In this document: piece after piece, positions 8,510-18,341 of the stretch
Layout: the number at the start of each line of letters is the position of its first letter
How positions within the stretch are numbered: the first letter of the stretch is position 1
NCBI RefSeq assembly: GCF_016587375.1
Contig: NZ_BNJG01000001.1
Coordinates: 1,116,001-1,180,000 of the forward strand
DNA from: Ktedonobacter robiniae
GTDB lineage: Bacteria > Chloroflexota > Ktedonobacteria > Ktedonobacterales > Ktedonobacteraceae
Length of the DNA: 64,000 bases
Direction of reading: 5' to 3'
Translations under genes and position numbers: made by a program
The notes under the pieces: generated by a model
Seen by the model: only the letters and a program-made list of their open reading frames with translations
Told to the model about the DNA's origin: nothing
The model's database searches: none

Positions 8510-10824
8510 ATTCCTATCTTCACGGTGTTCCACATGCCGGTGGTGTATTGGGCGATCTCGTCGAGGACCAGCATCATGGGAACGAGGTCTTTCAAGGCCT
8601 GGCGACGAGCGCTCATGGCCTGGGTCTGCATGTGCTCGGCCCGCTGCCAGCTCAGGCGCTCGGCAATCAGGCTTTGCAGGGTCGCCTGCAACTCTTGCAG
8701 ATTCTCCACCAGGCCACTTACCTCCTGCGCCTGCTTGCCTTCAAGGAGCACCTCCTCGATCTGGTGTAAGACGTTGTCTATGGTTCTAGCGAAGCGCTCC
8801 AGGCGAGGGAGATTGCGCCGTTCACGCACCATCAACGGGATGTGCGCGGAGAGCGCAGTAATACAATCGGCGAGTTGCTGATTATAGGTAATCAAAGCGT
8901 CCCAGCGCTCGACATCTCCCCGCTGCCCCTTTGGCTCGTCCATGAGGCTCTGAAAGGCACTCGCGACATCGACGTTGGCCAGTGACATGGCTTTATATAC
9001 TTTATGTATACCGTTGATACTGCTCTCCTGGCCCTCGTAGCCCGCCAGCACGCGCCGCAGGTACTCGCGGTTGGCAGCGATAGCCTTCGCCAGCCGTTTG
9101 GGCAGGCGCTCACGCTCCCACTCTGGCCAGAGGAAGCGCACCGCTAGCAACGACAGTAGACAGCCCAGCAGCGTACAGCCCACGCGCAGAAGAGCGATCT
9201 CCCATTGACCCGGCGTGGCCATGGAATTGAGCAACAGAGAGAAGGGGGCGATAAACATCACGAAGACGCGATAGTTGCGCTGGTAGTAGCAGAAGCCGAT
9301 AAAGCCAAAGACCGCCAGTAGCAGCAGCATCTCGGATGGCACGCGTACGAGGGCGACCAGCGCGGCGGCAATGCAGGCGCCAATACATGTGCCTATAAAG
9401 CGCTGCGCCAGTTTCTGGTTCGAGGTGCTATAATTCGGCTTGAGGCATACCATGATCGTCAGGGCAATCCAGAAACCATGCGGTATCTCAAACAGTCTAT
9501 AGATCGCTGTGGCAACCCCCATCGCAAGGCCGATTCTCAGGGCATGGCGGAAGGTGGCCGACTGCATCGTGAACTGGGTCTTTAAGGTCTCTAGGGGATT
9601 CTCGCGCTTTACCTCCTGGCGGTAGGCCAGGCGCAGCGCCGTTTGGAGCAGGCTCTCTTCCTGGTCCTGTTGCTTCAGCATCGCGACGATTACCAGCAGG
9701 GCATTGCTTACCTGGTGGAAGGTTCGCAACACCTGCAAGACCTGCATCATCCCCTTATAATCTTCCTCATCCACCAGCCGCGTCAGGTGAACCCTCGTCA
9801 GAGTGCTCGCGCGCCCCACTGGCTCCGCCGCGTAGCGCGCCATCAGTGACTGCATGTGGCGTCGCAACTCGTCCTCACGCGCCTTCACCTCCACCAGCCT
9901 GCGATTCAGCTCATTCGTCTCTACCAGCACCTTCTCATTCAGGGCCGAGGCAGCCACCTGCCGCAAGACACGCCCAAACTCGCTGACCGCCGCGTTCAAT
10001 GCCTGGCGCACAGGTGTCACGCGCACCACCCGTGGCATTGATTCGCCAAACTTTCCCAGTGAGATCGCCGTCTGAAAGAAGTGGTCCGCGTGCAGGGTTA
10101 AGAGGAAAAGGCGCTGCAAGGGCAGGGGCGTCTCCTCCGACCCGGCATGCACGGCGACTACCATGCTATGCGCCTGGTTATAGGCCTGCCAGACCTGTCC
10201 ACGCGCTCGCTTGAGGGCTTTCCGCTGCCCCTCGTCATGCATTGGGCCCTCCAACGCGCCACAAAAGGCGGCCAAAGTCCGGTAATAGCTCGCCACAGCC
10301 TGTCTCTCCGGCTGGTAGGGTCTCAGCGGCCACAGCAACAGTGTCGGAACTATGGCCCACAGGCCACAGATGAGCATAGACAGCGCCACATAGATACCAG
10401 TCTGCCAGCTCCCCTCCTCACTCAACACCATGGCAAAGACAATTGTAACCAGTAGACCCACGCGCCCCGCCGAGGTCCCAAATATTCCTAACATATTCAA
10501 AATAAAAGGAATCAACAAAGCGGCCGCTATCGCCAGTACAACGCCGCTAACGCTCAGGCCGCTCGCCAGGAAAGCAATTATGGCCATGCCGCTCGCGATA
10601 CACAGCATATCCACCACCCGGTCTCGATAGCGTCCACTCGTGCCACCAATGGCTGTGTACAACCCACCCAGCATCCCCATGGCCGCCAGTTTACTCTGAC
10701 CAATAGCGGGACCAATAAGCAAAGGCGGCAGTACGACCAGGATCAGGCGCGCCCCATAGGCCAGGTCCGCCCGCGTCAACTGGAACTGCCGCCAGAAAGC
10801 AGAGAAATGCACCAACTTTTTCAT
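8503..10824 (-). CDS. FUSC-family (aromatic acid / fusaric-acid-resistance-like) exporter
   Basis: A 773-residue membrane protein with the duplicated FUSC / YccS-like layout. An N-terminal block of about six hydrophobic helices (residues 25-180) is followed by a long soluble, helix-rich middle. A second membrane block (about 430-560) begins with the FUSC_2-type segment 'GFWIALTIMVCLKPNYSTSNQKLAQRFIGTCIG', and a cytoplasmic coiled C-terminus follows. Family members export aromatic acids or similar small acids across the inner membrane. It stands alone without a membrane-fusion partner, as expected in an organism lacking a typical outer membrane. Start ATG at 10824 has GAGGT 5-6 nt upstream. 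Substrate unknown. Confidence 0.8.
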   Translation of the reverse strand: MKKLVHFSAFWRQFQLTRADLAYGARLILVVLPPLLIGPAIGQSKLAAMGMLGGLYTAIGGTSGRYRDRVVDMLCIASGMAIIAFLASGLSVSGVVLAIAAALLIPFILNMLGIFGTSAGRVGLLVTIVFAMVLSEEGSWQTGIYVALSMLICGLWAIVPTLLLWPLRPYQPERQAVASYYRTLAAFCGALEGPMHDEGQRKALKRARGQVWQAYNQAHSMVVAVHAGSEETPLPLQRLFLLTLHADHFFQTAISLGKFGESMPRVVRVTPVRQALNAAVSEFGRVLRQVAASALNEKVLVETNELNRRLVEVKAREDELRRHMQSLMARYAAEPVGRASTLTRVHLTRLVDEEDYKGMMQVLQVLRTFHQVSNALLVIVAMLKQQDQEESLLQTALRLAYRQEVKRENPLETLKTQFTMQSATFRHALRIGLAMGVATAIYRLFEIPHGFWIALTIMVCLKPNYSTSNQKLAQRFIGTCIGACIAAALVALVRVPSEMLLLLAVFGFIGFCYYQRNYRVFVMFIAPFSLLLNSMATPGQWEIALLRVGCTLLGCLLSLLAVRFLWPEWERERLPKRLAKAIAANREYLRRVLAGYEGQESSINGIHKVYKAMSLANVDVASAFQSLMDEPKGQRGDVERWDALITYNQQLADCITALSAHIPLMVRERRNLPRLERFARTIDNVLHQIEEVLLEGKQAQEVSGLVENLQELQATLQSLIAERLSWQRAEHMQTQAMSARRQALKDLVPMMLVLDEIAQYTTGMWNTVKIGIQ

Positions 10825-11245
10825 AAGACCTCATAATATCAAAAAAGCATAGGACCAGGCCCAACACCAAACTCACACCACGTAATACAGAGAAATATTC
10901 CACTGTGGTCATGCTTGTACACAGGCCCGCAGGCCCACCATATATCATCTCAGAGGAGAAAAACGGGGGAAAACAGAAACGCTCACCCTTCACTCTATTA
11001 GTGTATACCCAACACCAATCCAAAAGCAACCAGCCATTACCTCGAACGGTGCCAAAAATAAAAAAGAACCCGCATCGGATGCGTGGGGGGACCGCAAAAC
11101 CCCACGCATGCCGACCGGGGGTGAGGGAGCAAAGGGACGGTGTGGTGTATGGCACCCTTTGCTCAAACCCGGTGTTTGGCCCGCTACTGGCGTACGCGGC
11201 TACTTGGGCTGTGCCCTGGCGTACGCAGCTACTTGGGCTGTTTGG
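10825..11245. other. Gene-free region with repeat arms
   Basis: No supported gene. Around 11178-11240 there are two direct, partial arms of the GCCCGCTACTGGCGTACGC repeat separated by about 20 bp, each followed by ACTTGGGCTG. The rest shows nothing recognisable. Confidence 0.5.
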
Positions 11246-11776
11246 TTACAGGACGATGGCTTCGCGCTCGATTTCGCGCGGCTTGATGATGGGCCTGGGC
11301 ATTGAGGCTACCATCAGGATGTAACCTGTGGCCAGGATCGATGAGATGTCAATGCCAAACTTGCGCAGCTTGATGCGGGTGCGCGAGAGGGCATCGCGAA
11401 TCGGGCGCATCTCCTGGTCCCATAGACCTTCTTCCAGCGCCTGGTCGAGCTTCTCGCGGCTCTCCTCGACGTTCTCCTCGCTGACGCTGCCATTGTAGAA
11501 GCTGGCGTACAGGACTTCGTATGGGCAGTAGTAGGGGAACATCTCCAGCAGTGGGAGCAAAACGCTCATCTCAGTGCCAGTAAACTGTTCCTGCGCGATC
11601 ATCAGCAGGCGGTCGCTCTCGTATGAGAGATAGGAGAGCGTACCAAATTTGGGATTAAGGGCCATGATATGCCCTTGCGGCAACGCATCTTGCAGGGAGA
11701 AGTGTAAGATTTCGTTGTCTCGTCGCAGATCGCTTGAAGTCATCTTGCTTTTACTGCGTGTTGCTGGCCTTTGCAT
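11246..11776 (-). CDS. Hypothetical protein, 176 aa
   Basis: I do not recognise this protein. It is soluble, acidic in the middle (SEENVEESREKLDQALEEGLWDQEMRPIRDALSRTRIKLR) and ends with a mildly hydrophobic stretch (SSILATGYILMVASMP) before a charged tail. A GGAG site precedes the ATG. It lies 46 bp downstream of the next gene on the same strand, so the two probably form a small operon divergent from the STAND regulator at 12.8 kb. Codon use is like that of the neighbouring chromosomal genes, which supports a real gene. Confidence 0.6.
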   Translation of the reverse strand: MQRPATRSKSKMTSSDLRRDNEILHFSLQDALPQGHIMALNPKFGTLSYLSYESDRLLMIAQEQFTGTEMSVLLPLLEMFPYYCPYEVLYASFYNGSVSEENVEESREKLDQALEEGLWDQEMRPIRDALSRTRIKLRKFGIDISSILATGYILMVASMPRPIIKPREIEREAIVL

Positions 11777-11822
11777 GCTGTTTTCTCCTGCCTTGTGAGT
11801 GCGTGGCGCTATTGGTACAGCT

Positions 11823-12359
11823 CTACAGGGTTCCGTTGCCTATGGCGGCGAGCAGATAACCGCAGACTATGATGCCTACGATTCCTAACACCAACAGGCT
11901 CAATAGCCAGAGGAAGATGTTTCTCCCTTTCACAGGCTGCTCGTGCTTGCTCATGGTGGGTACATGTTGCTCTACCTGCGTCGCCGCGGATTGCGTGGGC
12001 TTCGCTTCCAGGATGATCGGCGTCATACCAGTGGTCTGGCCACGCTGCCGGGGAAGCTTCTGCGTAGTAATCTGGCTTATCTCGGCGACTGGGCTGGCCT
12101 CGTAGATCCAGTCGATCGCTTCCTGGTGCAGTGGCTCGCTCTGAACATGTATGCCTGAAACGGCGAACTCATCCATATGTTCGGGTGCTTCCCACGCGCC
12201 CTCCCAGACATATTCATCGGAGTTCTGTGTGGCCTCGCCCTCAAATGGAACAAGGTCGATGCTGCGCACGCGCCGCACACCTGGATATGCCTGCGTCGCC
12301 ACCGTTCCCTGTACGGGATTCCACACATTCGCTCTGCATTCTTGCTCTTGCATATGCAT
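11823..12359 (-). CDS. Hypothetical C-terminally anchored membrane protein, 178 aa
   Basis: Family not recognised. About 145 residues of low-complexity, Glu/Thr/Pro-rich soluble sequence are followed by a single C-terminal hydrophobic helix (IFLWLLSLLVLGIVGIIVCGYLLAAIGNG). This topology suggests a tail-anchored protein facing the cytoplasm. The start ATG at 12359 has AAAGGAG upstream. It is the first gene of a probable two-gene unit with the 176-residue protein, and both are divergent from the STAND regulator. A link to that regulator is inference from position only. Confidence 0.6.
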   Translation of the reverse strand: MHMQEQECRANVWNPVQGTVATQAYPGVRRVRSIDLVPFEGEATQNSDEYVWEGAWEAPEHMDEFAVSGIHVQSEPLHQEAIDWIYEASPVAEISQITTQKLPRQRGQTTGMTPIILEAKPTQSAATQVEQHVPTMSKHEQPVKGRNIFLWLLSLLVLGIVGIIVCGYLLAAIGNGTL

Positions 12360-12787
12360 CGCCGCTCCTTTGTTGCCTGTGCCCGGAAATGCTGTGACCT
12401 GTTTTTTTGCTACCTTCTTACTAAGATCTTATTCAAAAACCCAACGTCACTCGCGTGACTAGCGCTTCCCCCATTCGGGGATCACCTAAAGGTGGTACGG
12501 CAAGCGCGCTCAGGGTTTCGGATAAGTAGAAAAAAAGGTTCTGGGGAAGAGTTCCTCATCACTCCCTGGCAGCCAGTCCCTTAGTGCCAGCGCTTACGCG
12601 CTCCGGGTTTGATGCGCTTCAGTCCCTCCCCCCCTTGCCCGGCTTCTACCATTCCGCGTATTCCCTCACGTAGCAGGTAGATTTACTGATCTAATTATGC
12701 CTGATGAACATGTACAGAGCAAAGATCATATGTTATCATTCAATTAAACATATTTATCATTTTCTGTTGCCCAGAAAGGAATGGCAC
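12360..12787. promoter_or_regulatory. Divergent intergenic region, no gene
   Basis: A 428-bp region between the tail-anchored protein and the STAND regulator, so it must hold both promoters. I see short inverted pieces (CCCC-ATT-CGGGG near 12470) but no confident promoter boxes and no ORF worth calling. Confidence 0.4.
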
Positions 12788-15391
12788 GTGGATCACATTC
12801 CCTCAACTGAGCCACAACCGCGTCTGAAGCTTACCGAAGCTCGGATGGCACGCTCGCTCTCACAACAGGATGTCGCGGAACAGATCGGGACCACGCATGT
12901 GAACGTGAGCCGCTGGGAGCGCGGCATTACGCGCCCCAATCCTTATTTTCGGCGCAAGCTCTGCCAGCTCTTCGGCCTGACCGCCCAGGAACTCGACCTT
13001 GTGCCCAGCGCAAGCTCCGAACCCCCAGCCACTACCACTTCAAACATTGATGAAGTCGAATCCTCAGCCGAGGAGCCCCCCACGCCTACCACGGCTATTG
13101 TTGATCCCTCCGTTCCGCTCCTGCCTGCCATTCGCCTGGTTGGCCGCGATGAAGAGCTCGCCGATATCAAGCGCCGCCTCTTCACGGGCGGCAACGTGGC
13201 CTTGACCGCGCTCAATGGTCTTCCTGGTGTGGGCAAGACCACGCTCTCCATCGCCCTGGCCCATGACCGCGAGGTGCGCACTCATTTCCGCGATGGCATT
13301 CTCTGGGCAGGTCTCGGTCCTAAACCAAACATTCTAGGCCTGCTGAGTCGCTGGGGCACCCTCCTGGGCATCTCCGCGACAGAGATGGCCTCTCTGAGCG
13401 ATGTACACGCCTGGGCGCGCGCTATTCATAACGCCATTGGCACACGCTATATGCTCCTGGTCATCGACGACGCCTGGAGCACCGAGGCGGCGCTGGCCTT
13501 CAAGGTTGGCGGCTCCAACTGCGCGCACCTGCTGACCACGCGCTATCCTGAGATCGCCTCATTTATCGCCCTGGATGGCGCGAAGAAGATCCAGGCCCTC
13601 AACGACGAGGAGAGCATGACCCTGCTGCGTCTCCTGGCGCCAGGCGTGGTTGATCGCGAGGTGCAGAAGGCCCAGGACCTCGTTCATGCCGTGGGGGGCC
13701 TCCCCCTGGCCCTGACCCTCATGGGCAACTACCTGCGCAAACAGACCTATAGTGGGCAGACGCGCCGCATCACCGCCGCTTTGGAGCGCCTGAGCAACGC
13801 CGAGGAGCGCCTGCAAATTCAGGAGCCACACGGTCCCGTCGAGTCTCATCCCAGCCTGACCAGCGATATCCAGCTCTCGCTACACTCCGTCATCTCCGTC
13901 ACCGATCAGCAGCTCAGCCCAGCCACGCGCTCGGCCTTCTATGCCCTCTCCGTCTTCCCGGCGCGCCCCAATACCTTCTCCGAGGAAGCGGCCCTGGCCG
14001 TCGCCGCCTGCGAGGTCGATATCCTCGACACCCTCATCGACATCGGCATCCTGGAGAGCAGCGGAGCCAGCCGCTACACCCTCCATCAGACCATCCGCGA
14101 CTACACCTATCTCCAGCTCCAGCGCGCCCCCGAGCACGACGTCGCCCAACGCCGCCTCGTCGCCTACACCTGCGCCTTCCTCGCGGAACACAGCAGCGAC
14201 TACGAGCAGCTTGAGCTTGAGAGCCCCACCATCCTCACGGCCCTCGAACAGGCTCACCGGCTCGCCATGCTCCCCGAGCTTATCCAGGCCACAATTGCCT
14301 TCACCCCCTACCTCCAGCTCCGTGGCCTCTACGCCCAGGCCGAGCAGCACCTTCAGCGTGCCCAGGAGGCCGCCCTCACCCTCAACGACCAGCGCGCCCT
14401 CTCCACCCTCCTCCTCTACACCGGCCAGGTCCTGCATCAACAAGGAAAATTTGCCCAGGCCGAAGACATCTTCCAGCAAGGACTCACACTAGCTCGTGAG
14501 CATAATGACCTGGAGCAGATCAGTGCTTTTCTGAATGATCTAGGTTGGGTCACCTGGAAACTTGGCAATAATGCTCAATCAGAAGAATACTTGCAAGAAG
14601 GTTTAGCCATTGCACGCAAGATTGATAACAAAAAAAGGATAAGTGGAATTCTTCGTGTCTTGGGATCAGTTAAAGACCTGAGAGGAGAATACATTGAAGC
14701 AATGGCCTGCCTAAGCGAAAGTCTGACCATTGCCAGACAGATGCAAGATCATGAGCTAGCATGTATCATTTTAATGAATCTGGGTGTAAATGCGGGCCAA
14801 CAAGGAAATGATTCTCAAGCTAAAACATATTTCATTGAAGGCTTAGAATTGGCTCGCCAAATCAGACATCACGAAAGAACTAGTGCATTACTAGCAAATC
14901 TTGGTGCAGCCGAAATGGAAATGGGAAATTATGCACAAGCCAAGATATATTTAAAAGAGGGTCTTGAAGTTGCTCGCAAGATTGAACACAGAGAATGGAC
15001 CAGTATTCTACTCATGAACCTGGGTTTTACCACTAGCAAACAAGGTGATTATCAGCAAGCAGAAGCATATCTCAAGGAGAGTTTGATACTATCGCGCCAA
15101 ATAGGAATTCCCCAGATGACAGCACATGCTCTTAATGAGTATGGCAAGTTATTGCTTATAGAGGAGCAGGAGCAAGCAGCTGAAAAAACATTCGCCGAAA
15201 TGTTAAATATTCTTCCCGAAGAAGCTTTAGATTTAAAAGCACTTGCTCGATTTGGCTTAGCACAAGTGGCTTTTATGCAAGGAGATCAATCGAAAGCTCA
15301 AGATCTAGCCGAGCAAAGCCTTAATGTTTTGAAACAAATAGGTCATGGTAACGCTGAAGAGGTGCGCAAGTGGTTATCTTCCATCAAATAA
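12788..15391 (+). CDS. XRE-type STAND NTPase regulator (HTH-NB-ARC-TPR)
   Basis: An 867-residue STAND signalling protein. It contains an N-terminal XRE/Cro helix-turn-helix (about 15-75: SLSQQDVAEQIGTTHVNVSRWERG), a Ser/Thr/Pro linker, an NB-ARC ATPase with P-loop GLPGVGKTT near residue 145 and sensor region VIDDAW, and a winged-helix/linker zone. It ends in about nine TPR repeats (about 500-860: FAQAEDIFQQGLTLAREHND and similar). Such proteins bind DNA and are switched by a ligand or partner held by the TPR array. I choose GTG at 12788, which has AGAAAGGA 7 nt upstream; the longer reading frame from 12704 begins in AT-rich non-coding-looking sequence. From about 14.44 kb the gene changes sharply from GC-rich to AT-rich codon use, so the TPR half may have a different origin. 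A paralogue lies at 21.1 kb. Confidence 0.85.
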   Translation: MDHIPSTEPQPRLKLTEARMARSLSQQDVAEQIGTTHVNVSRWERGITRPNPYFRRKLCQLFGLTAQELDLVPSASSEPPATTTSNIDEVESSAEEPPTPTTAIVDPSVPLLPAIRLVGRDEELADIKRRLFTGGNVALTALNGLPGVGKTTLSIALAHDREVRTHFRDGILWAGLGPKPNILGLLSRWGTLLGISATEMASLSDVHAWARAIHNAIGTRYMLLVIDDAWSTEAALAFKVGGSNCAHLLTTRYPEIASFIALDGAKKIQALNDEESMTLLRLLAPGVVDREVQKAQDLVHAVGGLPLALTLMGNYLRKQTYSGQTRRITAALERLSNAEERLQIQEPHGPVESHPSLTSDIQLSLHSVISVTDQQLSPATRSAFYALSVFPARPNTFSEEAALAVAACEVDILDTLIDIGILESSGASRYTLHQTIRDYTYLQLQRAPEHDVAQRRLVAYTCAFLAEHSSDYEQLELESPTILTALEQAHRLAMLPELIQATIAFTPYLQLRGLYAQAEQHLQRAQEAALTLNDQRALSTLLLYTGQVLHQQGKFAQAEDIFQQGLTLAREHNDLEQISAFLNDLGWVTWKLGNNAQSEEYLQEGLAIARKIDNKKRISGILRVLGSVKDLRGEYIEAMACLSESLTIARQMQDHELACIILMNLGVNAGQQGNDSQAKTYFIEGLELARQIRHHERTSALLANLGAAEMEMGNYAQAKIYLKEGLEVARKIEHREWTSILLMNLGFTTSKQGDYQQAEAYLKESLILSRQIGIPQMTAHALNEYGKLLLIEEQEQAAEKTFAEMLNILPEEALDLKALARFGLAQVAFMQGDQSKAQDLAEQSLNVLKQIGHGNAEEVRKWLSSIK

Positions 15392-15528
15392 GAAGAACAA
15401 AAATGCTAATGCGCAACAACCACGAGTAGGCACGCACGCAAGTAACGCAGCCAAGGCTTATTCCCTACCAGGGAGCGACGGCGAGCGATGGTGGCGCTGC
15501 TCCCTGAACATAATTTATCATAGTGTTT

Positions 15529-15711
15529 CTAGCCGTGCCAATAAACATTTGGCTGTACACTTGGAGTTGGGGTAGTTTGGTCTGTAGATTGACTACGCGT
15601 TGGGGTGATACCGGCGGCATGAGTATAGGTGATTGAGCCGATGGCGACAACAGTGATGACGACAAGCAAGACGACCAGTGGAATAATCCAACGCAGCATA
15701 TTTCTGAACAT
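15529..15711 (-). CDS. Small single-pass membrane peptide, 60 aa
   Basis: The sequence starts MFRNMLRW, has one strong hydrophobic helix (IIPLVVLLVVITVVAIGSI) and ends in a short exposed Thr/Pro/Gln-rich tail containing QTTPTPSVQPN. A GAAAGG site lies about 13 nt before the ATG. No family is recognised. It is convergent with, and 138 bp downstream of, the STAND regulator. A peptide of the same build (N-terminal helix, then a TPTPGSTPG tail) sits in the same position behind the second STAND gene (23546-23740). That repetition is the main argument that both are real. Confidence 0.5.
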   Translation of the reverse strand: MFRNMLRWIIPLVVLLVVITVVAIGSITYTHAAGITPTRSQSTDQTTPTPSVQPNVYWHG

Positions 15712-16712
15712 ACGATTTCTCTACCTTTCCCTGGGGAAACAATCGCGTGTATTCACTACCTAAAGCCTCAAGTTGCGGTCCAACCCGGCATATCCATGAT
15801 CTCCAATTTAGTAGGTATGAGTAAGCCTGCCTACTCTCCACCAGTCCCGCTGGTGTTCAGGATACCCGTTTCTGCCTATGGGCTTCAAGCATCAATACGT
15901 GCATACCCCCCAAAATTACTATCATGTGCCTTCCTGGGTGCGTAACGCACATGATCTACACATTGTTAGTTTCCGATCCACGGATGTGCAGTGCTGCCTT
16001 GCGCAGTGGGGTCGTGCAAACAAATGCCCCACTGGCGTTCAGGGGATTGTGGTCACTGGGTGCCAGCTCTGGGCTGCCACAATCCGCGCGAACCCTGCCA
16101 TTGGCGGCGAGCATGTGTGAGCCAGCTCACGCGCCAACAAAGTAATCTTGTATCCTGCGACCAACCCGCCAGAAATATTCCCGATCTCAACCTCTCTGGG
16201 TGATGAGGTCGTGTCTTATTCCAAAAGACCGATAAAAGACTGAAAACGGAACTTCCACGGGTCAAATGTCTTATACCTCAGTATCGATACCTAGAAAAGA
16301 TAGTATAAGATTTTTTGCCAATCGTCATGTCTAGCATCTTTTCTGGCAAAAAGTACTAGCATGGTCCCGAAGGTTGAAAAAAATAACTTGCTCAACGAGC
16401 AATCTTGCCCCATTATAGCATAAAAACACCTTCTGCACTCATCAAAGTCGTCAAATTTATGCGTGACGTCCCCAGAAATTGGTATGTCGTGTTCTTCAAC
16501 CTGCAACTTCTGTAGTACTAATAAGCCACCGCTAATCCATATTATTTCCATATACTGTAATGTTATAATACCAACATTACCTGTAACTCTGAAGAGCGTT
16601 GTAAAGCCATCTCGTTTCCCTTCAAGGCGCGATAAATCGGGCGCCTATGGTAATTGGAAGCGCCATAAATGGGGGTCGCAGGAATTTTGTTTCCAATCGA
16701 GGAGCCAGGGCA
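15712..16712. other. About 1 kb without a supported gene
   Basis: AT-rich compared with its neighbours. There are partial inverted repeats around 16020-16110 (a GATTGTGG piece and its CCACAATC complement) and several short reading frames with no ribosome sites or recognisable product. It probably contains decayed sequence and the promoter of the sigma-like gene. Confidence 0.4.
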
Positions 16713-18341
16713 ATGAGCAGTTCCGGGGACAAGGATCTTATCTCGCAGGCACAGGCTGGCGATATCGCGGGCATGCAGGGACTCTTCATGCGCTATAGCT
16801 CCAGCATTCGGCTCTATCTTGTGCGCCTGCTGGGGGAAGAGAAAGCTCCCTCTTTGACTGTTCATACCTTTCGGAGTGCCTGGGAGGCTCTGCCAGGCCT
16901 GGAGCCTGGCGCGGATTTTCTCACCTGGCTCTACCGTATCGCGACCAATATCGCCTATGATGCCCAGGAACCCTCTGCTCGCGGTCTGCGTCGCCATTCC
17001 TGGCCCCTCTATCAGCTCCTCGCGCTGCCTACAAGCACCCCTTCACTCATTAAGGCGGTGCTTCGCTTACCCTTCTATGAACGAGCCTGCCTGGTCCTGC
17101 ATGTGGTGGCCCGACTCTCGCCGGCTGAGGTTGCCGCTTGCCTGGGCCTACCGGAGCGGCGCGTGCGCACTCACCTGGAGTCGTCCTGGTCCTGGCTGCG
17201 TTCTGGTGAATATGCCTCAGCGACGGAGGAGGAGCTTCGCGAGGCTATTCTGGCTCTGCCACAATCTGACGAACAGGTCCAATCACCCCTTCTCGCTAGC
17301 GAAGAAGAGGAGGGCGAACAGTCCAATCAGCAAGGGCTGACTCTGCTTCGCCTCTCATCCTCGGCCTCCTATACACGCCCCCTTCGCCAACGCATCTTCC
17401 TGCGCCTGGGCCTGATGCTTACCTCTCTGCTTCTGGTCGTCGCTCTGCTCACGTCTGGTATGGCCCTGCTGATTGTGAATAAAAATCAGTTAGTCTCTTC
17501 AAGTCAGCTTAAAGCACCTCCAGTCTTTACTCCCGCGTATTATGATGCCCGCGTCGACCGGCCAGCTTGCTTCTTCGCCGACGAGTCCAACGATAGCCGC
17601 GCGCAGCCCTCCATCTGCAATTCGCATCTCTACAGCGATATTAACCAACAACAATCTACGCGCCCCGGCTTTATTTTCAGGCTTCAACAAGCTTACGCCG
17701 ATAACAATGCCATCGGCCTGGCTTACACCCTCCTCCAGTCCACTTACAACAACCTGAACGATGTTACGGACATGTTTGGCACGCTCTCCATCCAGGAGCT
17801 ACACACAAGCATAACCATAGGGCACAAGTATGCGGCCTATAGCACGTTCTTTGGCCAGTACAATACCAACAGCGATATATCATTCTTCTATCTGCCCTCA
17901 AGTCCAACTCCAGGCGAAATTCACCAGCTTCATATAACCCTGGATATCCACTCGATCTGGCTTGTCGACCAGACGACAGGCGGCACGACTACCGTCTATA
18001 AGGGGTCACAGCCACTCCGTTTTCAATTCACCCTGCCTTTTCACACTGGGCAGATCATTCCCACACCCCGCTCCAGCCACAATGCGCCATACAGCCTCTC
18101 ACAGGTAACGATCACGCCCAGCATGACCCATGTCACGCTGAACTGCCTCCAATCCTCGGCCTGCCAAAATCTTGCCAACCTCCTCCTGACGGCCGGAAAC
18201 AGCGCCTACCTGCCGTCAGATGTACGCTGGCACCTTCCCACCATCGACCTCTATTACCGCGCCACTAGCTTCCAGAAGCATAGCACCTGGCATCTCTCCG
18301 CCACCAGCCCCACCATCAGCATCCCCTCCATCTATTTTTAG
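16713..18341 (+). CDS. Membrane-anchored ECF-sigma-like protein with extracytoplasmic domain
   Basis: A 542-residue fusion. Residues 8-85 resemble sigma-70 region 2 (DLISQAQAGDIAGMQGLFMRY, then FLTWLYRIATNIAYD). Residues 120-170 resemble region 4, with the usual 'LPFYERACLVLHVVARLSPAEVAACLGLPERRVRTHL' pattern. An acidic linker leads to one transmembrane helix (about 227-255, LGLMLTSLLLVVALLTSGMALLIV). About 285 extracytoplasmic residues follow, with paired cysteines but no domain I recognise. The build suggests a sigma-like factor held at the membrane by its own sensor domain, but region 2 is degenerate, so DNA-binding activity is uncertain. The ATG at 16713 follows GAGGAG; the longer frame from 16647 has no ribosome site. 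Confidence 0.7.
   Translation: MSSSGDKDLISQAQAGDIAGMQGLFMRYSSSIRLYLVRLLGEEKAPSLTVHTFRSAWEALPGLEPGADFLTWLYRIATNIAYDAQEPSARGLRRHSWPLYQLLALPTSTPSLIKAVLRLPFYERACLVLHVVARLSPAEVAACLGLPERRVRTHLESSWSWLRSGEYASATEEELREAILALPQSDEQVQSPLLASEEEEGEQSNQQGLTLLRLSSSASYTRPLRQRIFLRLGLMLTSLLLVVALLTSGMALLIVNKNQLVSSSQLKAPPVFTPAYYDARVDRPACFFADESNDSRAQPSICNSHLYSDINQQQSTRPGFIFRLQQAYADNNAIGLAYTLLQSTYNNLNDVTDMFGTLSIQELHTSITIGHKYAAYSTFFGQYNTNSDISFFYLPSSPTPGEIHQLHITLDIHSIWLVDQTTGGTTTVYKGSQPLRFQFTLPFHTGQIIPTPRSSHNAPYSLSQVTITPSMTHVTLNCLQSSACQNLANLLLTAGNSAYLPSDVRWHLPTIDLYYRATSFQKHSTWHLSATSPTISIPSIYF

Noticed and set aside
13880..14479. Long minus-strand reading frame of 199 codons inside the first STAND gene
   Set aside because: It is antisense to a well-supported domain region. 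Its Glu/Gly/Val-rich composition is what GC-rich codon-biased sequence gives on the other strand, and it has no ribosome site.
16291..16551. Minus-strand frame of 86 codons in the 1-kb gene-poor stretch
   Set aside because: Amino-acid composition is plausible but there is no ribosome site, no recognisable family and no context, so it is not called.
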